DNA from: a virus
Reading direction: 5' to 3' (one strand)
IMG/VR virus record: IMGVR_UViG_3300031578_006468
Location: 1-55,660 of that record
DNA length: 55,660 bases
Shown in pieces: positions 34,089-43,273 of the stretch. Under the pieces are notes generated by a model. The model made no database searches and was not told the DNA's origin. It saw only the letters and a program-made list of their open reading frames with translations. The translations under genes were made by a program, and so were the position numbers. Each line of letters begins with the position of its first letter. Positions within the stretch are counted from its first letter, which is position 1.

Positions 34089-37000
34089 ATGTCAGTTTCT
34101 AGCTTTGTAGAATCTGTTGAATATATAGAATTTAATTTTAATGCTACTGATGCCAGTGTTAGTACAGATCTATCTAAAGGGCAGAATTATGAGAATTGTG
34201 TTCCGTTTTTTACCAGCCATTCACAAGGATATTATTATGATTCTAAATTTATGGATGTTTACTTTTCTGGCACAACTATTTCTGGAGTTCTAAACTGCCG
34301 TAGGTGGAATCAGAGGTCTAATACAGCTACAGTTAAATGTTATATAGTAGAATTTAATTCTACTGAAGTTAGGGTCCAACAAGGCACCTTTGATGTAACA
34401 AGTTCCACAACCGACACTGTAACGCTACCTACAACTATAAGCGGCGGTGTAGGAAAGGCTGCTATGTTACATGCTTGGAGAAGTAGTAGTGATCTCACGT
34501 ACATATCACCTCATGCTGTTAGAGGAAGGATTGTAGATACAACATCTATAGATTTTTATAGAAATAATACTAATGGAAGTTGTGATGGTCATTGGTTTTT
34601 ATTTGAAGATTTGGGTGAAAATTTTAAAGTAACACATAATCAAAGTTCTTTTGGGGCTGATGTAGAGGACTACATATATGCAGATAATACAGTTGTAGAT
34701 CATTTAAGGATGTTTTATTTTATTTCCTACGCTTCTGACTCCGTCTCATATCTTAGTAGAGAATCGTTTAGAGCATATCTTTTAGGCGAAAACGTCATAA
34801 GAATGGATAAATATGACGGTAACTATAATATTTATTATTATTTTCAAGTTTTTGAGTTTTTAGATACAACTAAAGTTTATACCCCATATGAGACCGACAC
34901 GCCACACGCTATTAATGCTAATGAAACTTCTTACCTTAGAGACCTTTCAAGTAACCAAGATAATAGAGTTCCTTTTAGATGGAACCATGAGACTTCTATT
35001 CCAGTTTATGGTGTGTTACAAGGCACCGGCAAAATAAGTACCTCAACTGAAGCATATAAGAACGGATTATTTACATCAATAGAACTTACTACAAGCAGTG
35101 GGGTTCTTTTCGAGCAAGACTCCATACCAGTACTAAATTCTCTTTCAAGTTATGCTATAGTAGATTGGGCAGGTATTGATATTGACCTCGGTACTAATGA
35201 CGATCCAATACCAGAAGGTTATGGTGTAGGAAAATCTTTTGTTAAATCTGTCGAGAATTTTAGATTTACACTAGAAGATTATTTTGGAGCAAAGGCTTTA
35301 TCTAAAGGCCAAGACTGGAGGAATTGTGTTATATTTGCTACTTTTAAATCTGGTGGTGCGACATACCAGTATCCTTCTTTCTATACAGTTTGTGTTTGGT
35401 TTGTAGATCCAGGAATAGTTTGTTTCAAACATTGGTACACAACTGCCTATCATATGTATATAGATGTTAGTGTGGTGGAATTTTGGCCAGATCAGGTTAA
35501 AGTTCAACATAAATTACAGGCTACAAGAGCTACTACTACCAATGTTACTATTGATGAGGTGTCAAATATAGAGAAGTGTTTTTTATTATCTAAAGTATTA
35601 TCTACAGATACTTATACTTATATGTACTATACTGCTACAAGAGTTTCATTTTTGGATGAGTCTACGGTTGAACTTTACAGAGAAGGCATCAATGGTAATT
35701 ATCCACACATGGTATTTTTTTCTGTAGTAGAAGATCTAGGAAATCATTTTGTAACCAAGCATTCTCTTAGAAACTGTGTATCTAGCAATGGGTGGCTGGA
35801 TGAAACATATAACTGGCCTATATACTCAACTTTTCATGTTTTTAGTTTTGCTACTAATTGTCCTTCTCCTTATCCAAGCAGAGGACATGTTAGATCTTAC
35901 TATAATAGAGAGTTTTATCCAGTTTATATGGATAAAAGTGATGGTAATTATTATTTGTATTGTTACGTAACTTTAGTTAAATTTGTGGATAATATGAATC
36001 ATATTCAAATGCTGTCGCCTGCACTAACTGGAGGAAATGACACTTCGTTACTTTATTATTCTACTGATGCTGTAGGGCATGAGAACGCTTTAACAGCTAT
36101 GCTCCCAGCACAGAGCGGTACGACAAGATGTGATACTACATCGGCGGATTATCTGTCTCAAGCCTTTGTGACTATGAGAATAACCGATTATGAAACTAGA
36201 GAAATAGAAGTTTCTAAATATGGTACGGCCGCTAATACCCATGTATATCCACTATTAATAGATTGGATAGGATATGATTATTATACTGATAATAATATAG
36301 TACCAATGACTAGAACAAGATCTGTTATCAATTCTATCCAAAGAGAAGAGTTGTCAGGAACTGGAACACTATGGAATATCTATTTAACTTTAGGTCAAAA
36401 TGTGGCCCAGTGTGTTCCTTTTATAACACGAACTGAGTATTCTTCTTCGCCAGATATGTCAGACCTTTATTTTGCTATATATAGGTATGAATCGCCTGAT
36501 CGATTTATTATGAGATATGGTGGAGCAGCAAATTCAAGTAGGGATATTCTATTAAATATATTTGAATTCTCTGAAGATATAAAAGTACAGTACGGTGATG
36601 GTTATTTCGCTGGTACATCGAAAAATTTTACTATAAATGAGGTAAATACTGAAAGAGCTTTTATAGTTTTTTATACACATACTTTGACTTCAAGTGTATA
36701 TAATAGTCCCATTAAAGTTTGTTCCTACTTCTCTAATTCAACCACAGTTACATTTACTAGATTCAACTCTACCGACTATATATTTATATCTTGGTATATT
36801 ATAGAGTGTACTGAAGAGGATGATTTTTGGAAAGTTCAGCATCTTTATAGAAATAGTGTTGGTGCCGGCACAGATATTTATTCTACCATGGATTATTTTG
36901 CTGATATGGATAGAAGTATTGTGCTGGCCTCTTGGAATACAAATGCGAATGACGACGATCCAGCTAGAAATTTATTTAGAGTTTACCATAGACAGGATGA

Positions 37001-37694
37001 TTTAATACAATTTAATAAAAGTGATGGTAACTATGGTATGACTGAGTTGAACACTCAGGTAATAGAGATAAGTGATAAATTATGTAATCTAGGTTTTAAA
37101 GTTACTTCAGATTATATAACTATGAGCGCTGGATCTTATACAACTATAGCATCATTAAAGAAAAGAGCTGGGGAAGAGTATGATCTAAATAGATCTATAG
37201 CATTACTTGCTTCTATGCAGGGAGAAACTAGAGTTGATACAACTAATCCTTCTTACTATGGAGAAGGAATATATAGACTTGATTTTGATGATGGAAATAC
37301 AGTAAGAATAACAAGAAATAGTTCTAGCACTGGCACGAATTCTTATGTATTTTTTTATGCATATCAATTGCCGGATTTTTATAAGTATTATATGGAAGGT
37401 TATGTTACTGAATTTGGAGAGCCAGCTTCTAGAGAGGTAAAAGCCTTTAGATCTTCTACGGGTATTGTGGTTGATAGTACTATATCTGTAAGTGGTACTG
37501 GATATTTTTTTCTGGAAACTCCTTATTATGAAGAACATGATGTTATTTGTTATGATAATGATGAAGGAAATAGTTTTAACCATTTAATTTATGGTAAAGT
37601 TCTTCCTGTTACCATATCAGGGTCTTTTGCTTTTAATCAAGGGTTAACTGCCTCTGGGATACCATATGCTGGGATTCCTTTGGGTAGACTATAA
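34089..37694 (+). CDS. Virion protein with three tandem ~360-residue repeats and carboxypeptidase-regulatory-like C-terminus
   Basis: 1201 residues. Three divergent copies of one module start at about residues 2, 378 and 738. Each opens with S-(F/V)-x-x-S-(V/I), then a (S/L)-x-G-Q-(N/D) and N/Q-C-V-(P/I)-F block (LSKGQNYENCVPF, LSKGQDWRNCVIF, LTLGQNVAQCVPF). Later each has a K-V-Q-(H/Y) strand and a D-x-S/Y-D-G-N-Y segment before a closing strand. Residues about 1100-1165 (YVTEFGEPASREVKAF, then STGIVVDSTIS) match the carboxypeptidase-regulatory-like/prealbumin fold often used in extracellular phage proteins. TAGGAG precedes the ATG. The threefold repeat suggests a spike or pseudo-trimeric arrangement, which is inference. 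Confidence 0.7.
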   Translation: MSVSSFVESVEYIEFNFNATDASVSTDLSKGQNYENCVPFFTSHSQGYYYDSKFMDVYFSGTTISGVLNCRRWNQRSNTATVKCYIVEFNSTEVRVQQGTFDVTSSTTDTVTLPTTISGGVGKAAMLHAWRSSSDLTYISPHAVRGRIVDTTSIDFYRNNTNGSCDGHWFLFEDLGENFKVTHNQSSFGADVEDYIYADNTVVDHLRMFYFISYASDSVSYLSRESFRAYLLGENVIRMDKYDGNYNIYYYFQVFEFLDTTKVYTPYETDTPHAINANETSYLRDLSSNQDNRVPFRWNHETSIPVYGVLQGTGKISTSTEAYKNGLFTSIELTTSSGVLFEQDSIPVLNSLSSYAIVDWAGIDIDLGTNDDPIPEGYGVGKSFVKSVENFRFTLEDYFGAKALSKGQDWRNCVIFATFKSGGATYQYPSFYTVCVWFVDPGIVCFKHWYTTAYHMYIDVSVVEFWPDQVKVQHKLQATRATTTNVTIDEVSNIEKCFLLSKVLSTDTYTYMYYTATRVSFLDESTVELYREGINGNYPHMVFFSVVEDLGNHFVTKHSLRNCVSSNGWLDETYNWPIYSTFHVFSFATNCPSPYPSRGHVRSYYNREFYPVYMDKSDGNYYLYCYVTLVKFVDNMNHIQMLSPALTGGNDTSLLYYSTDAVGHENALTAMLPAQSGTTRCDTTSADYLSQAFVTMRITDYETREIEVSKYGTAANTHVYPLLIDWIGYDYYTDNNIVPMTRTRSVINSIQREELSGTGTLWNIYLTLGQNVAQCVPFITRTEYSSSPDMSDLYFAIYRYESPDRFIMRYGGAANSSRDILLNIFEFSEDIKVQYGDGYFAGTSKNFTINEVNTERAFIVFYTHTLTSSVYNSPIKVCSYFSNSTTVTFTRFNSTDYIFISWYIIECTEEDDFWKVQHLYRNSVGAGTDIYSTMDYFADMDRSIVLASWNTNANDDDPARNLFRVYHRQDDLIQFNKSDGNYGMTELNTQVIEISDKLCNLGFKVTSDYITMSAGSYTTIASLKKRAGEEYDLNRSIALLASMQGETRVDTTNPSYYGEGIYRLDFDDGNTVRITRNSSSTGTNSYVFFYAYQLPDFYKYYMEGYVTEFGEPASREVKAFRSSTGIVVDSTISVSGTGYFFLETPYYEEHDVICYDNDEGNSFNHLIYGKVLPVTISGSFAFNQGLTASGIPYAGIPLGRL

Positions 37695-37709
37695 GGAGGA
37701 TTTTAATAA

Positions 37710-38711
37710 ATGTTAGCTATGTATATTAGTGCTAATCAATTTAAAGTAAATAATGACCTTACTGCTGATTTTACAGCGGGGCGAAGAATTAAAGCTGATT
37801 GTGGTAGTGATGGTGTAAAATACTCTACAATAGTTTCTTCATCATATTCCTCACAATATACTACTGTAACTATTGATGAAGAGGTCCTAACAGCTAACTT
37901 GATAGATATCCTCTATGGTATAATAAACGTAGGGCCAGAAGGATCTTTTCCAGAACATGTTCATGATGACACTGAGGGCCAGGGCGGTCAAATTAGTTTG
38001 TCAGATTTAACCAACAAAAGCTTTTTGAGTTTGACAGACAGAAGTTTTTTAAATTTAACCGATACCCCCTCTTCTTATGACGAGGGTAAATATCTAAGAT
38101 CTACTGTTGATGGCACTGAGTGGGTAACAGTCTCAGGAAGTTCAGCAGCCACTACGATCTTAGAACTTACTGACACACCTAGTTCTTATGATGAAGGAAA
38201 GTACCTCCGTTCAACAGCTAGTGGTATCGAGTTTGTAGATGTTAGTCAATATACTGAAGCAACTATAATAGCTGATAGTGATTTGTTTGTTCTTAGCTCG
38301 GCTGGTACTGATAAAAAACTTACGGGTGCTACATTTAAAGCCATATCTGGAACTTATAGGGAGGTTTTAGTATCCACAAGTGGTATTAATTTAACAGCTG
38401 ATCAGTGTCGTAGTTCTATTTTAAATAATGATGGTCAGCAAACAGAAAACATAGCCTACCTTCCAGATTGTGAAGAAGGTTTGAGCTCTACAGTAGAGAT
38501 AACTTCTGTTTCTGGTTCTTTTCATTTGAAACCAAAATCTAGTGATAAAATATTTTTAGATGGTGAGGAGCTAGATAATGGAGATAAGGTTAGTATAACA
38601 AGTCCAGTAAGTGGTAATTCATTTTCGTTTTATGCTGTTAAAAAGGGCAGCGTCTATTCTTGGAAAGTTGTTTCAGGTCCAAATACTACAGTAATTGATG
38701 GGGGTACATAA
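37710..38711 (+). CDS. Tail fibre protein
   Basis: 333 residues. It carries the typical fibre repeat LTDTPSSYDEGKYLRST followed by G-x-E-(W/F) at residues 116-138 and 153-175, plus a degenerate SLSDL/FLSLTD/FLNLTD run at 96-118. Such (L)TDTP-SSY-x-G-K-x-L repeats are common in long tail fibres. An HVH at 83-85 resembles the metal-coordinating HxH found in trimeric fibre tips of other phages, but here it is single. The C-terminal 100 residues form a compact beta region ending SWKVVSGPN. AAGGAGG lies 10 bases before the ATG; a second in-frame ATG lies three codons later. Confidence 0.75.
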   Translation: MLAMYISANQFKVNNDLTADFTAGRRIKADCGSDGVKYSTIVSSSYSSQYTTVTIDEEVLTANLIDILYGIINVGPEGSFPEHVHDDTEGQGGQISLSDLTNKSFLSLTDRSFLNLTDTPSSYDEGKYLRSTVDGTEWVTVSGSSAATTILELTDTPSSYDEGKYLRSTASGIEFVDVSQYTEATIIADSDLFVLSSAGTDKKLTGATFKAISGTYREVLVSTSGINLTADQCRSSILNNDGQQTENIAYLPDCEEGLSSTVEITSVSGSFHLKPKSSDKIFLDGEELDNGDKVSITSPVSGNSFSFYAVKKGSVYSWKVVSGPNTTVIDGGT

Positions 38712-38722
38712 AAGAATAGAAA

Positions 38723-39502
38723 ATGACAAATCAGTGGTATGATATAGAAAGCTGGCAGTGGACAGGTGATGACTCCAGGCAGTGGGGGTTTAGTACAACT
38801 GTTTCAGGTGCTGTAGGCTATGCTGGACTATATCAAATATTTACTGATGATGCTTATGTTTATGTGGCTACAACAAGCGGCCTTGAAATAATATCGACTT
38901 ATACAGAACAAAGGGAGTCTTTAGTTACATTTCCTTATGGGTTTACAACTGTATGGGCGGACGATGAGCGCGTTTTCTTGGGCACAGGCGGCTATGGTAT
39001 AAAAACAATAAATAAGTCTGATATAGGTCAAAGAGAGCTCTTCTGGACCCTATTAGACTATGTATTAGATCCTTTTATATCAAGTAACAATATACGTTAT
39101 CTTCATGGTAATCAAACAAAGCTTATTTGTTGTACGGATATAGGTATAGATATAATAAGAAGGGATACACATTACGTAACACATACAGAAATTTCGGGGG
39201 CCCAGAAATGTTTTGTGACTCCAACAAATGATTATTATTATTACACAGTATCTGGAACAGAATATTGGAGCATAAATAGATTAAATGGTAATACTAGCGA
39301 CTGGTCGTTACCAGATACTTATTATACAACTGGCTCTGGATTTTTAGGAGATGTGACTTGTTTAGTAGATTTTTATGTAACTGAACATACAGCAACTAGT
39401 GGAATAAATAACACATTGTTTTTAGCTACAGACAATGGTGTATACGTTTATGATGAGGGCGCAAATTTATACAATATATATACAACAAGTTCAGGAGTTT
39501 AA
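38723..39502 (+). CDS. Beta-propeller-like tail protein (larger part)
   Basis: 259 residues of propeller-type blades: YQIFTDDAYVYVATTSGLEI, FTTVWADDERVFLGTGGYGI, and TLFLATDNGVYVYDEG near the end. The next gene continues in the same reading frame after this TAA and one codon, and begins with another blade (FTSVWADP). So the two may be a single propeller protein split by a stop codon, or two subunits. The start has only a weak purine site (AAAAGAATAGAAA). Confidence 0.6.
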   Translation: MTNQWYDIESWQWTGDDSRQWGFSTTVSGAVGYAGLYQIFTDDAYVYVATTSGLEIISTYTEQRESLVTFPYGFTTVWADDERVFLGTGGYGIKTINKSDIGQRELFWTLLDYVLDPFISSNNIRYLHGNQTKLICCTDIGIDIIRRDTHYVTHTEISGAQKCFVTPTNDYYYYTVSGTEYWSINRLNGNTSDWSLPDTYYTTGSGFLGDVTCLVDFYVTEHTATSGINNTLFLATDNGVYVYDEGANLYNIYTTSSGV

Positions 39503-39505
39503 AAT

Positions 39506-39748
39506 ATGGCTGAACCTTATGTAATATTAGCTGGTACCAGCAAGAATTTTACATCTGTTTGGGCAGACCCTACAGCTAGTATAAATTCTGGTAATCTATA
39601 TGTAGCCACTAACGGTGCTGGAGCTTCTTTTTCTGTAGTAGATTTATCTAGAACAGTGTTGACAGATAGTTATCTTATAGATAAGAAGGGTGGTTTTGAC
39701 GAAGTTTTAGAAAGAACGGATATCATTGATATAAATATAGGAGTTTAA
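39506..39748 (+). CDS. Small propeller-blade protein, possible split-off C-terminal piece
   Basis: 80 residues, in the same frame as the preceding gene and separated from it only by TAA and one AAT codon. NFTSVWADP and NLYVATNGAGASFSVVDLS resemble the blades of the upstream protein (FTTVWADDERVFLGTGGYGI). AGGAG in the upstream gene's last codons sits well for independent initiation, which favours a real gene over a fragment. Probably a tail component acting with its neighbour. Confidence 0.55.
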   Translation: MAEPYVILAGTSKNFTSVWADPTASINSGNLYVATNGAGASFSVVDLSRTVLTDSYLIDKKGGFDEVLERTDIIDINIGV

Positions 39749-41998
39749 ATGAGCATAAACTATGTAGCACCAGTAAGCACTAATCTACCTTTCAATTTTA
39801 CTGGAAGTGGCTACACTGTTGATAGTAGAGAGTTGTTGTTCAGGTTTAAATATCCTAGTGGTTCTGGAAACCTACAGGCTGCCATAAATGTAATGCACCC
39901 ATACTGGTATGAAACTTATACCTATCCAAAGACCTGTCCCAAATATGTGGTTGGTTATAGGTCTGGTCGAGTTCAGATATTACAGGGTAGATGTACTTAT
40001 GGTGGCATAAGAGATATTAGAGGTATAATAAAAGGTTGGCAGATTAGCAACCTTTTAGCTAGTTTAGCAGCCCATGATCCTATTGATATTAGTGCTTATG
40101 TACATGCTTTTCAGACATCATACAGTACGTTGTTATCTATGTATTTACATACGTTTCAGACATCATCTTCTGATATAGCGGCCTATACTTATGGTTGGCA
40201 AACTTTAGACTTACCTACAACTATATCAACCCATTTACCAGGTAATATAAAATTTATTTTACGGCCTTGGTATTTAGAAGTGCCCCGTAATTTACAAGCA
40301 CTATCTTATGGTTGGCAAACCACTGATATTAGATTTAGTTTTTCAGGAACACACGATCCTGTAGATATATCTGCACATTTAACTGCAAGGCAACATGGAA
40401 TAGGCCTATTACCTGCTTCCACACATGCGTGGCATGAGAAATTTTTATCAGCAGCAGTGCATGCTAAAACTGCTTATGCAATATCAGCTTCCATTTATCC
40501 TATTCTAGCTGGTGAGTTGTTAGCCTTTATAAAATCTTATCCTCAAGAGTTCTTAAGTGCTTCTACACGTGGTTGGGGCGGAAAAGATTTAGGTGCTTAC
40601 TTAAATCAAATACTTTCTTATGACTTAGGTGCTACTATAAACGGTAGTACAGATATGTTTAGAAATTTAATTTCTAGAATAGTAGGTGTAGGATTTGAAA
40701 ACAGAGATTTATCTGGAAGTATATTACCATTTTATTGGGATCTATTATCCGCTAGCATTAGGGCAAAATATTTGGGGTATTTGGGTGCTAGTTTAGTATC
40801 TGTAAGACCAAAATATTTACCAGCCTTATTACATGCTTATACTACTCTTGATTTACAGGGTATAATATTAGGACAGGCCTACCCATATAATTTGGTAGGT
40901 ATTATAAACTCAGTTGGTTCTTGGTATACTCTTAGTGCTTCTATAATGTCTAAGCAGGATACTAGGATATATAGAATGTTGCCAGCTGTGATACATCCTT
41001 GGGAAGTTAGATACTTGTCAGCTTATCTACAAGCTGATAGATCATATGTTTTAGGTGCCTCTATAAGCTCACTAGGTTATGTAAGTAACCTTCGTGCTGC
41101 AATTAGTCCTAGAATGATAAGGCTTACTACTGTTGTGAATATTTCTACTCTGGCAAATAAAAATTTATCTGCAACCATAAATTACCCTTGTTTTAAAACA
41201 GGGTATTCATACTTAAACGCTCTTCTTTATGGTAGATATAAAGGTGATTTATATGCGTTTATAAGACCATTAATGTATGACTATAAACCAGCTACGCTTT
41301 CAGCCAGTATTGGTTGGGCGGATTCATATACTGTTATTGACAAATTTAAAATAAGTGTTATTGTAAAGAATAGTTCATACTTTGTTGAGGATAAGTACAG
41401 ATTGTTTATAAAAACTTTTGACGGCGGAAATCTTTTAAATGCATACGTACGTGGAACTTTAAGGTATACTGGTCTAAATGCTAATGTTGTAGGTGAAGAA
41501 CTAGCTTCATATACGTTTGATTCATATATAAAAAATAGAGAAACAGCTATTTATAGAACCTATGATGGGGTTTTTAAATCTTTTGAGACCATAGAAATGT
41601 CATTTAAATCCATAGTTAAAGATTACTATTACAGCCCAGCCGGAGACTACGCTTGGAGCAAGGATGTAATTGATAAATGGGTTCTGGATGTTAGAACATA
41701 TTTACCAGCAAATACAAAACTTAAACTTAAAAGAAGGCTACATAAAGCGACTAATTTGTATGATTTAAGAAAATTTACTAGTGTTGATGAGGCCATGCGC
41801 TTTGCTATAGCCTATGTTACTGAATATCCTCAAAACGATTTAATGGCTTATGTAAACAGTATAAATAATCTTAGTTTTTTAGGTGGAATTATAACCCCCA
41901 TGTACCAAGTAGATTCTAATGATTCGCTGGGCGCTTCAATAACACCATCAGGATTTACAGTAATTTTAGGATTAAATTCTTCTGTATCTAAACTTTAA
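39749..41998 (+). CDS. Virion protein built of about 33 short solenoid-like repeats
   Basis: 749 residues. Residues about 89-528 are nearly all one short unit of 12-16 residues with core (D/N/Y/T)-L-x-A-x-(I/L)-x-(G/P/S), for example DLGAYLNQILSY, DLGATINGSTDM, YLGASLVSVRPK, TLSASIMSKQDT and NLSATINYPC. Further copies recur near the C-terminus (SLGASITPSG). This periodicity suggests a beta-solenoid or stacked-sheet shaft. Its start uses the GGAG in the last codons of the preceding gene, directly abutting its TAA. It is the last virion gene before the replication block. Assignment as a tail or fibre shaft is inferred from architecture and position. Confidence 0.7.
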   Translation: MSINYVAPVSTNLPFNFTGSGYTVDSRELLFRFKYPSGSGNLQAAINVMHPYWYETYTYPKTCPKYVVGYRSGRVQILQGRCTYGGIRDIRGIIKGWQISNLLASLAAHDPIDISAYVHAFQTSYSTLLSMYLHTFQTSSSDIAAYTYGWQTLDLPTTISTHLPGNIKFILRPWYLEVPRNLQALSYGWQTTDIRFSFSGTHDPVDISAHLTARQHGIGLLPASTHAWHEKFLSAAVHAKTAYAISASIYPILAGELLAFIKSYPQEFLSASTRGWGGKDLGAYLNQILSYDLGATINGSTDMFRNLISRIVGVGFENRDLSGSILPFYWDLLSASIRAKYLGYLGASLVSVRPKYLPALLHAYTTLDLQGIILGQAYPYNLVGIINSVGSWYTLSASIMSKQDTRIYRMLPAVIHPWEVRYLSAYLQADRSYVLGASISSLGYVSNLRAAISPRMIRLTTVVNISTLANKNLSATINYPCFKTGYSYLNALLYGRYKGDLYAFIRPLMYDYKPATLSASIGWADSYTVIDKFKISVIVKNSSYFVEDKYRLFIKTFDGGNLLNAYVRGTLRYTGLNANVVGEELASYTFDSYIKNRETAIYRTYDGVFKSFETIEMSFKSIVKDYYYSPAGDYAWSKDVIDKWVLDVRTYLPANTKLKLKRRLHKATNLYDLRKFTSVDEAMRFAIAYVTEYPQNDLMAYVNSINNLSFLGGIITPMYQVDSNDSLGASITPSGFTVILGLNSSVSKL
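39848..41336 (+). repeat. Region coding tandem 12-16-residue repeats
   Basis: This stretch of the 749-residue gene encodes about 33 consecutive protein repeats with core L-x-A-x-I. The DNA copies have diverged, so the repeat is clear only in the translation. Confidence 0.6.
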
Positions 41999-42007
41999 AA
42001 AAAATAC

Positions 42008-42035
42008 TTGACAAATAAAATTTATGTATTATAAT
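42008..42035 (+). promoter_or_regulatory. Consensus sigma70-type promoter for the replication operon
   Basis: TTGACA (42008-42013), a 16-base spacer and TATAAT (42030-42035) match both hexamers perfectly. It lies in the 137-base gap between the last virion gene and the sliding-clamp gene, pointing rightward. No other site in the window is as good. Transcription by unmodified host RNA polymerase, probably early, is inferred. Confidence 0.8.
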
Positions 42036-42073
42036 TAGGACAAGGAAATATTATATATATCCATGAACAAACT

Positions 42074-42104
42074 ATGACATTTGTACTATTATATATAGTA
42101 TAAT
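42074..42104 (+). promoter_or_regulatory. Second promoter-like element
   Basis: ATGACA (42074-42079) and TATAAT (42099-42104) are spaced 19 bases, slightly long. The -10 is perfect and the -35 lacks only the first T. It could be a second start for the same operon. Confidence 0.35.
42084..42100. promoter_or_regulatory. Inverted repeat, candidate operator
   Basis: TACTAT and ATAGTA form a perfect 6-bp inverted repeat around TATAT, abutting and slightly overlapping the second TATAAT, about 50 bases downstream of the consensus promoter's -10. The position fits a repressor site. The AT-rich sequence makes chance palindromes likely. Confidence 0.3.
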
Positions 42105-42135
42105 ATTATTTTAATTAAATGGGAAAAGGTGTAAT

Positions 42136-43272
42136 ATGAATTTTAGTATAGACGCTGCAGCTCTTCAAAAGGCTGTCAAGGCTCTTAGTTCCATTGTTAG
42201 CTTCAATGCTGATGATTTTACTGGAGCATTTTTACTAGAAGCTTTTGACAACCAAGTAGTTTTTACAGCAAATAATGGTTCAAATGCCTTAGTTTTTAAA
42301 ACCTCTCTGGCCGAGATTGCAGAAGAGGGAACAACTGTTATACCCTATTCAAGAGTATCTTCGTTCGTGTCATCTTACAAACTCTGGGATGGTAAACTAG
42401 GGGTAAAGTTATTTAATATTTCTTCAGATAAACGTAATATTAAAATAACTACAGAAAGTTTTTATACTCCAAACAAGTCCTCCAAAGGTGACTCTAAATT
42501 ATCAACTTTAGACTCCGCTATAATACCCAAACCGTATAACCCTACCAGTGAAACTTTTCGAATAACTTCTAATATATTTAAAGAGGCTGTTAATAAAGTT
42601 TTTTCTATTATAGATCCCAAAGTTGATCAAGGATTTCCTGCTCTAAGAGGTATGTGTATTAAATTTAATAATGATAGTATAATTTTTGTAGGCTCTGATG
42701 GTGTGGCTTTATCTGAATATAGAACAGATAACAAAAGTGAGCACAAGGCCGGAGTATATATATTAAGCCATAGTTTTGTTAGTGGACTTAAGCCACTGTT
42801 ATATAATGATGTGTCTTTGTGTTGGGAAATTAAGGAGAACAAAGTTAGTGTTACTTTTGGTGATATAGTATATACCGGCCGTCTTTTGATAGGCCATGAT
42901 TTCCCATTATATGAGAACCAGATAAACGATTTTTGTAGTCACATAAATTTAAGTAAAGAATTTTTTGTTAGTTCTTTAGCATCATTTAAATCGTCCCTAT
43001 CGCCTGAAGATAATTCTAGAATTATTTTGGAATTAAAAGACAAACTGTTTAGTATATACAATGATTATGTAAGAGTAGATACTGAGCTAGATATTGCTGG
43101 TGGTTTATCCATTAAATCTGATGTTGATGGGGTTCGTTTAGCAAACATTGTAGGGTCTATAAGGGATGATTATATTATTCTGAAATTTCATGAGAAAAGT
43201 GAACATATTATTTTAGATTCAAGTACATTTAATAATCAAAAATCAATTATAAGAACATTGTCGAGTCGCTAA
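42136..43272 (+). CDS. dnaN: DNA polymerase III beta sliding clamp
   Basis: 378 residues, the usual clamp length, with the three-domain pattern of bacterial beta clamps. Recognisable family points are an N-terminal MNFSIDAAALQKAVKALSSIV, the middle-domain IIFVGSDGVALSEYR (the family's VATDGHRLA-like strand), a GRLLIGHDFPLYENQI block (the family's (L)IDGxFPdY), and a C-terminal tail ILDSSTFNNQKSIIRTLSSR ending in the family-like R. The clamp encircles DNA and tethers polymerase. Phages more often encode a PCNA-like or gp45-like clamp, so a DnaN-type one implies a bacterial-style replisome. GGGAAAAGGTG precedes the ATG. It is the first gene after the consensus promoter. Confidence 0.85.
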   Translation: MNFSIDAAALQKAVKALSSIVSFNADDFTGAFLLEAFDNQVVFTANNGSNALVFKTSLAEIAEEGTTVIPYSRVSSFVSSYKLWDGKLGVKLFNISSDKRNIKITTESFYTPNKSSKGDSKLSTLDSAIIPKPYNPTSETFRITSNIFKEAVNKVFSIIDPKVDQGFPALRGMCIKFNNDSIIFVGSDGVALSEYRTDNKSEHKAGVYILSHSFVSGLKPLLYNDVSLCWEIKENKVSVTFGDIVYTGRLLIGHDFPLYENQINDFCSHINLSKEFFVSSLASFKSSLSPEDNSRIILELKDKLFSIYNDYVRVDTELDIAGGLSIKSDVDGVRLANIVGSIRDDYIILKFHEKSEHIILDSSTFNNQKSIIRTLSSR

Positions 43273-43273
43273 A

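Noticed and set aside
42001-42135. Terminator at the end of the virion block
   Set aside because: No GC-rich stem with a T run exists in the 137-base gap; the A-rich run after the stop has no hairpin.
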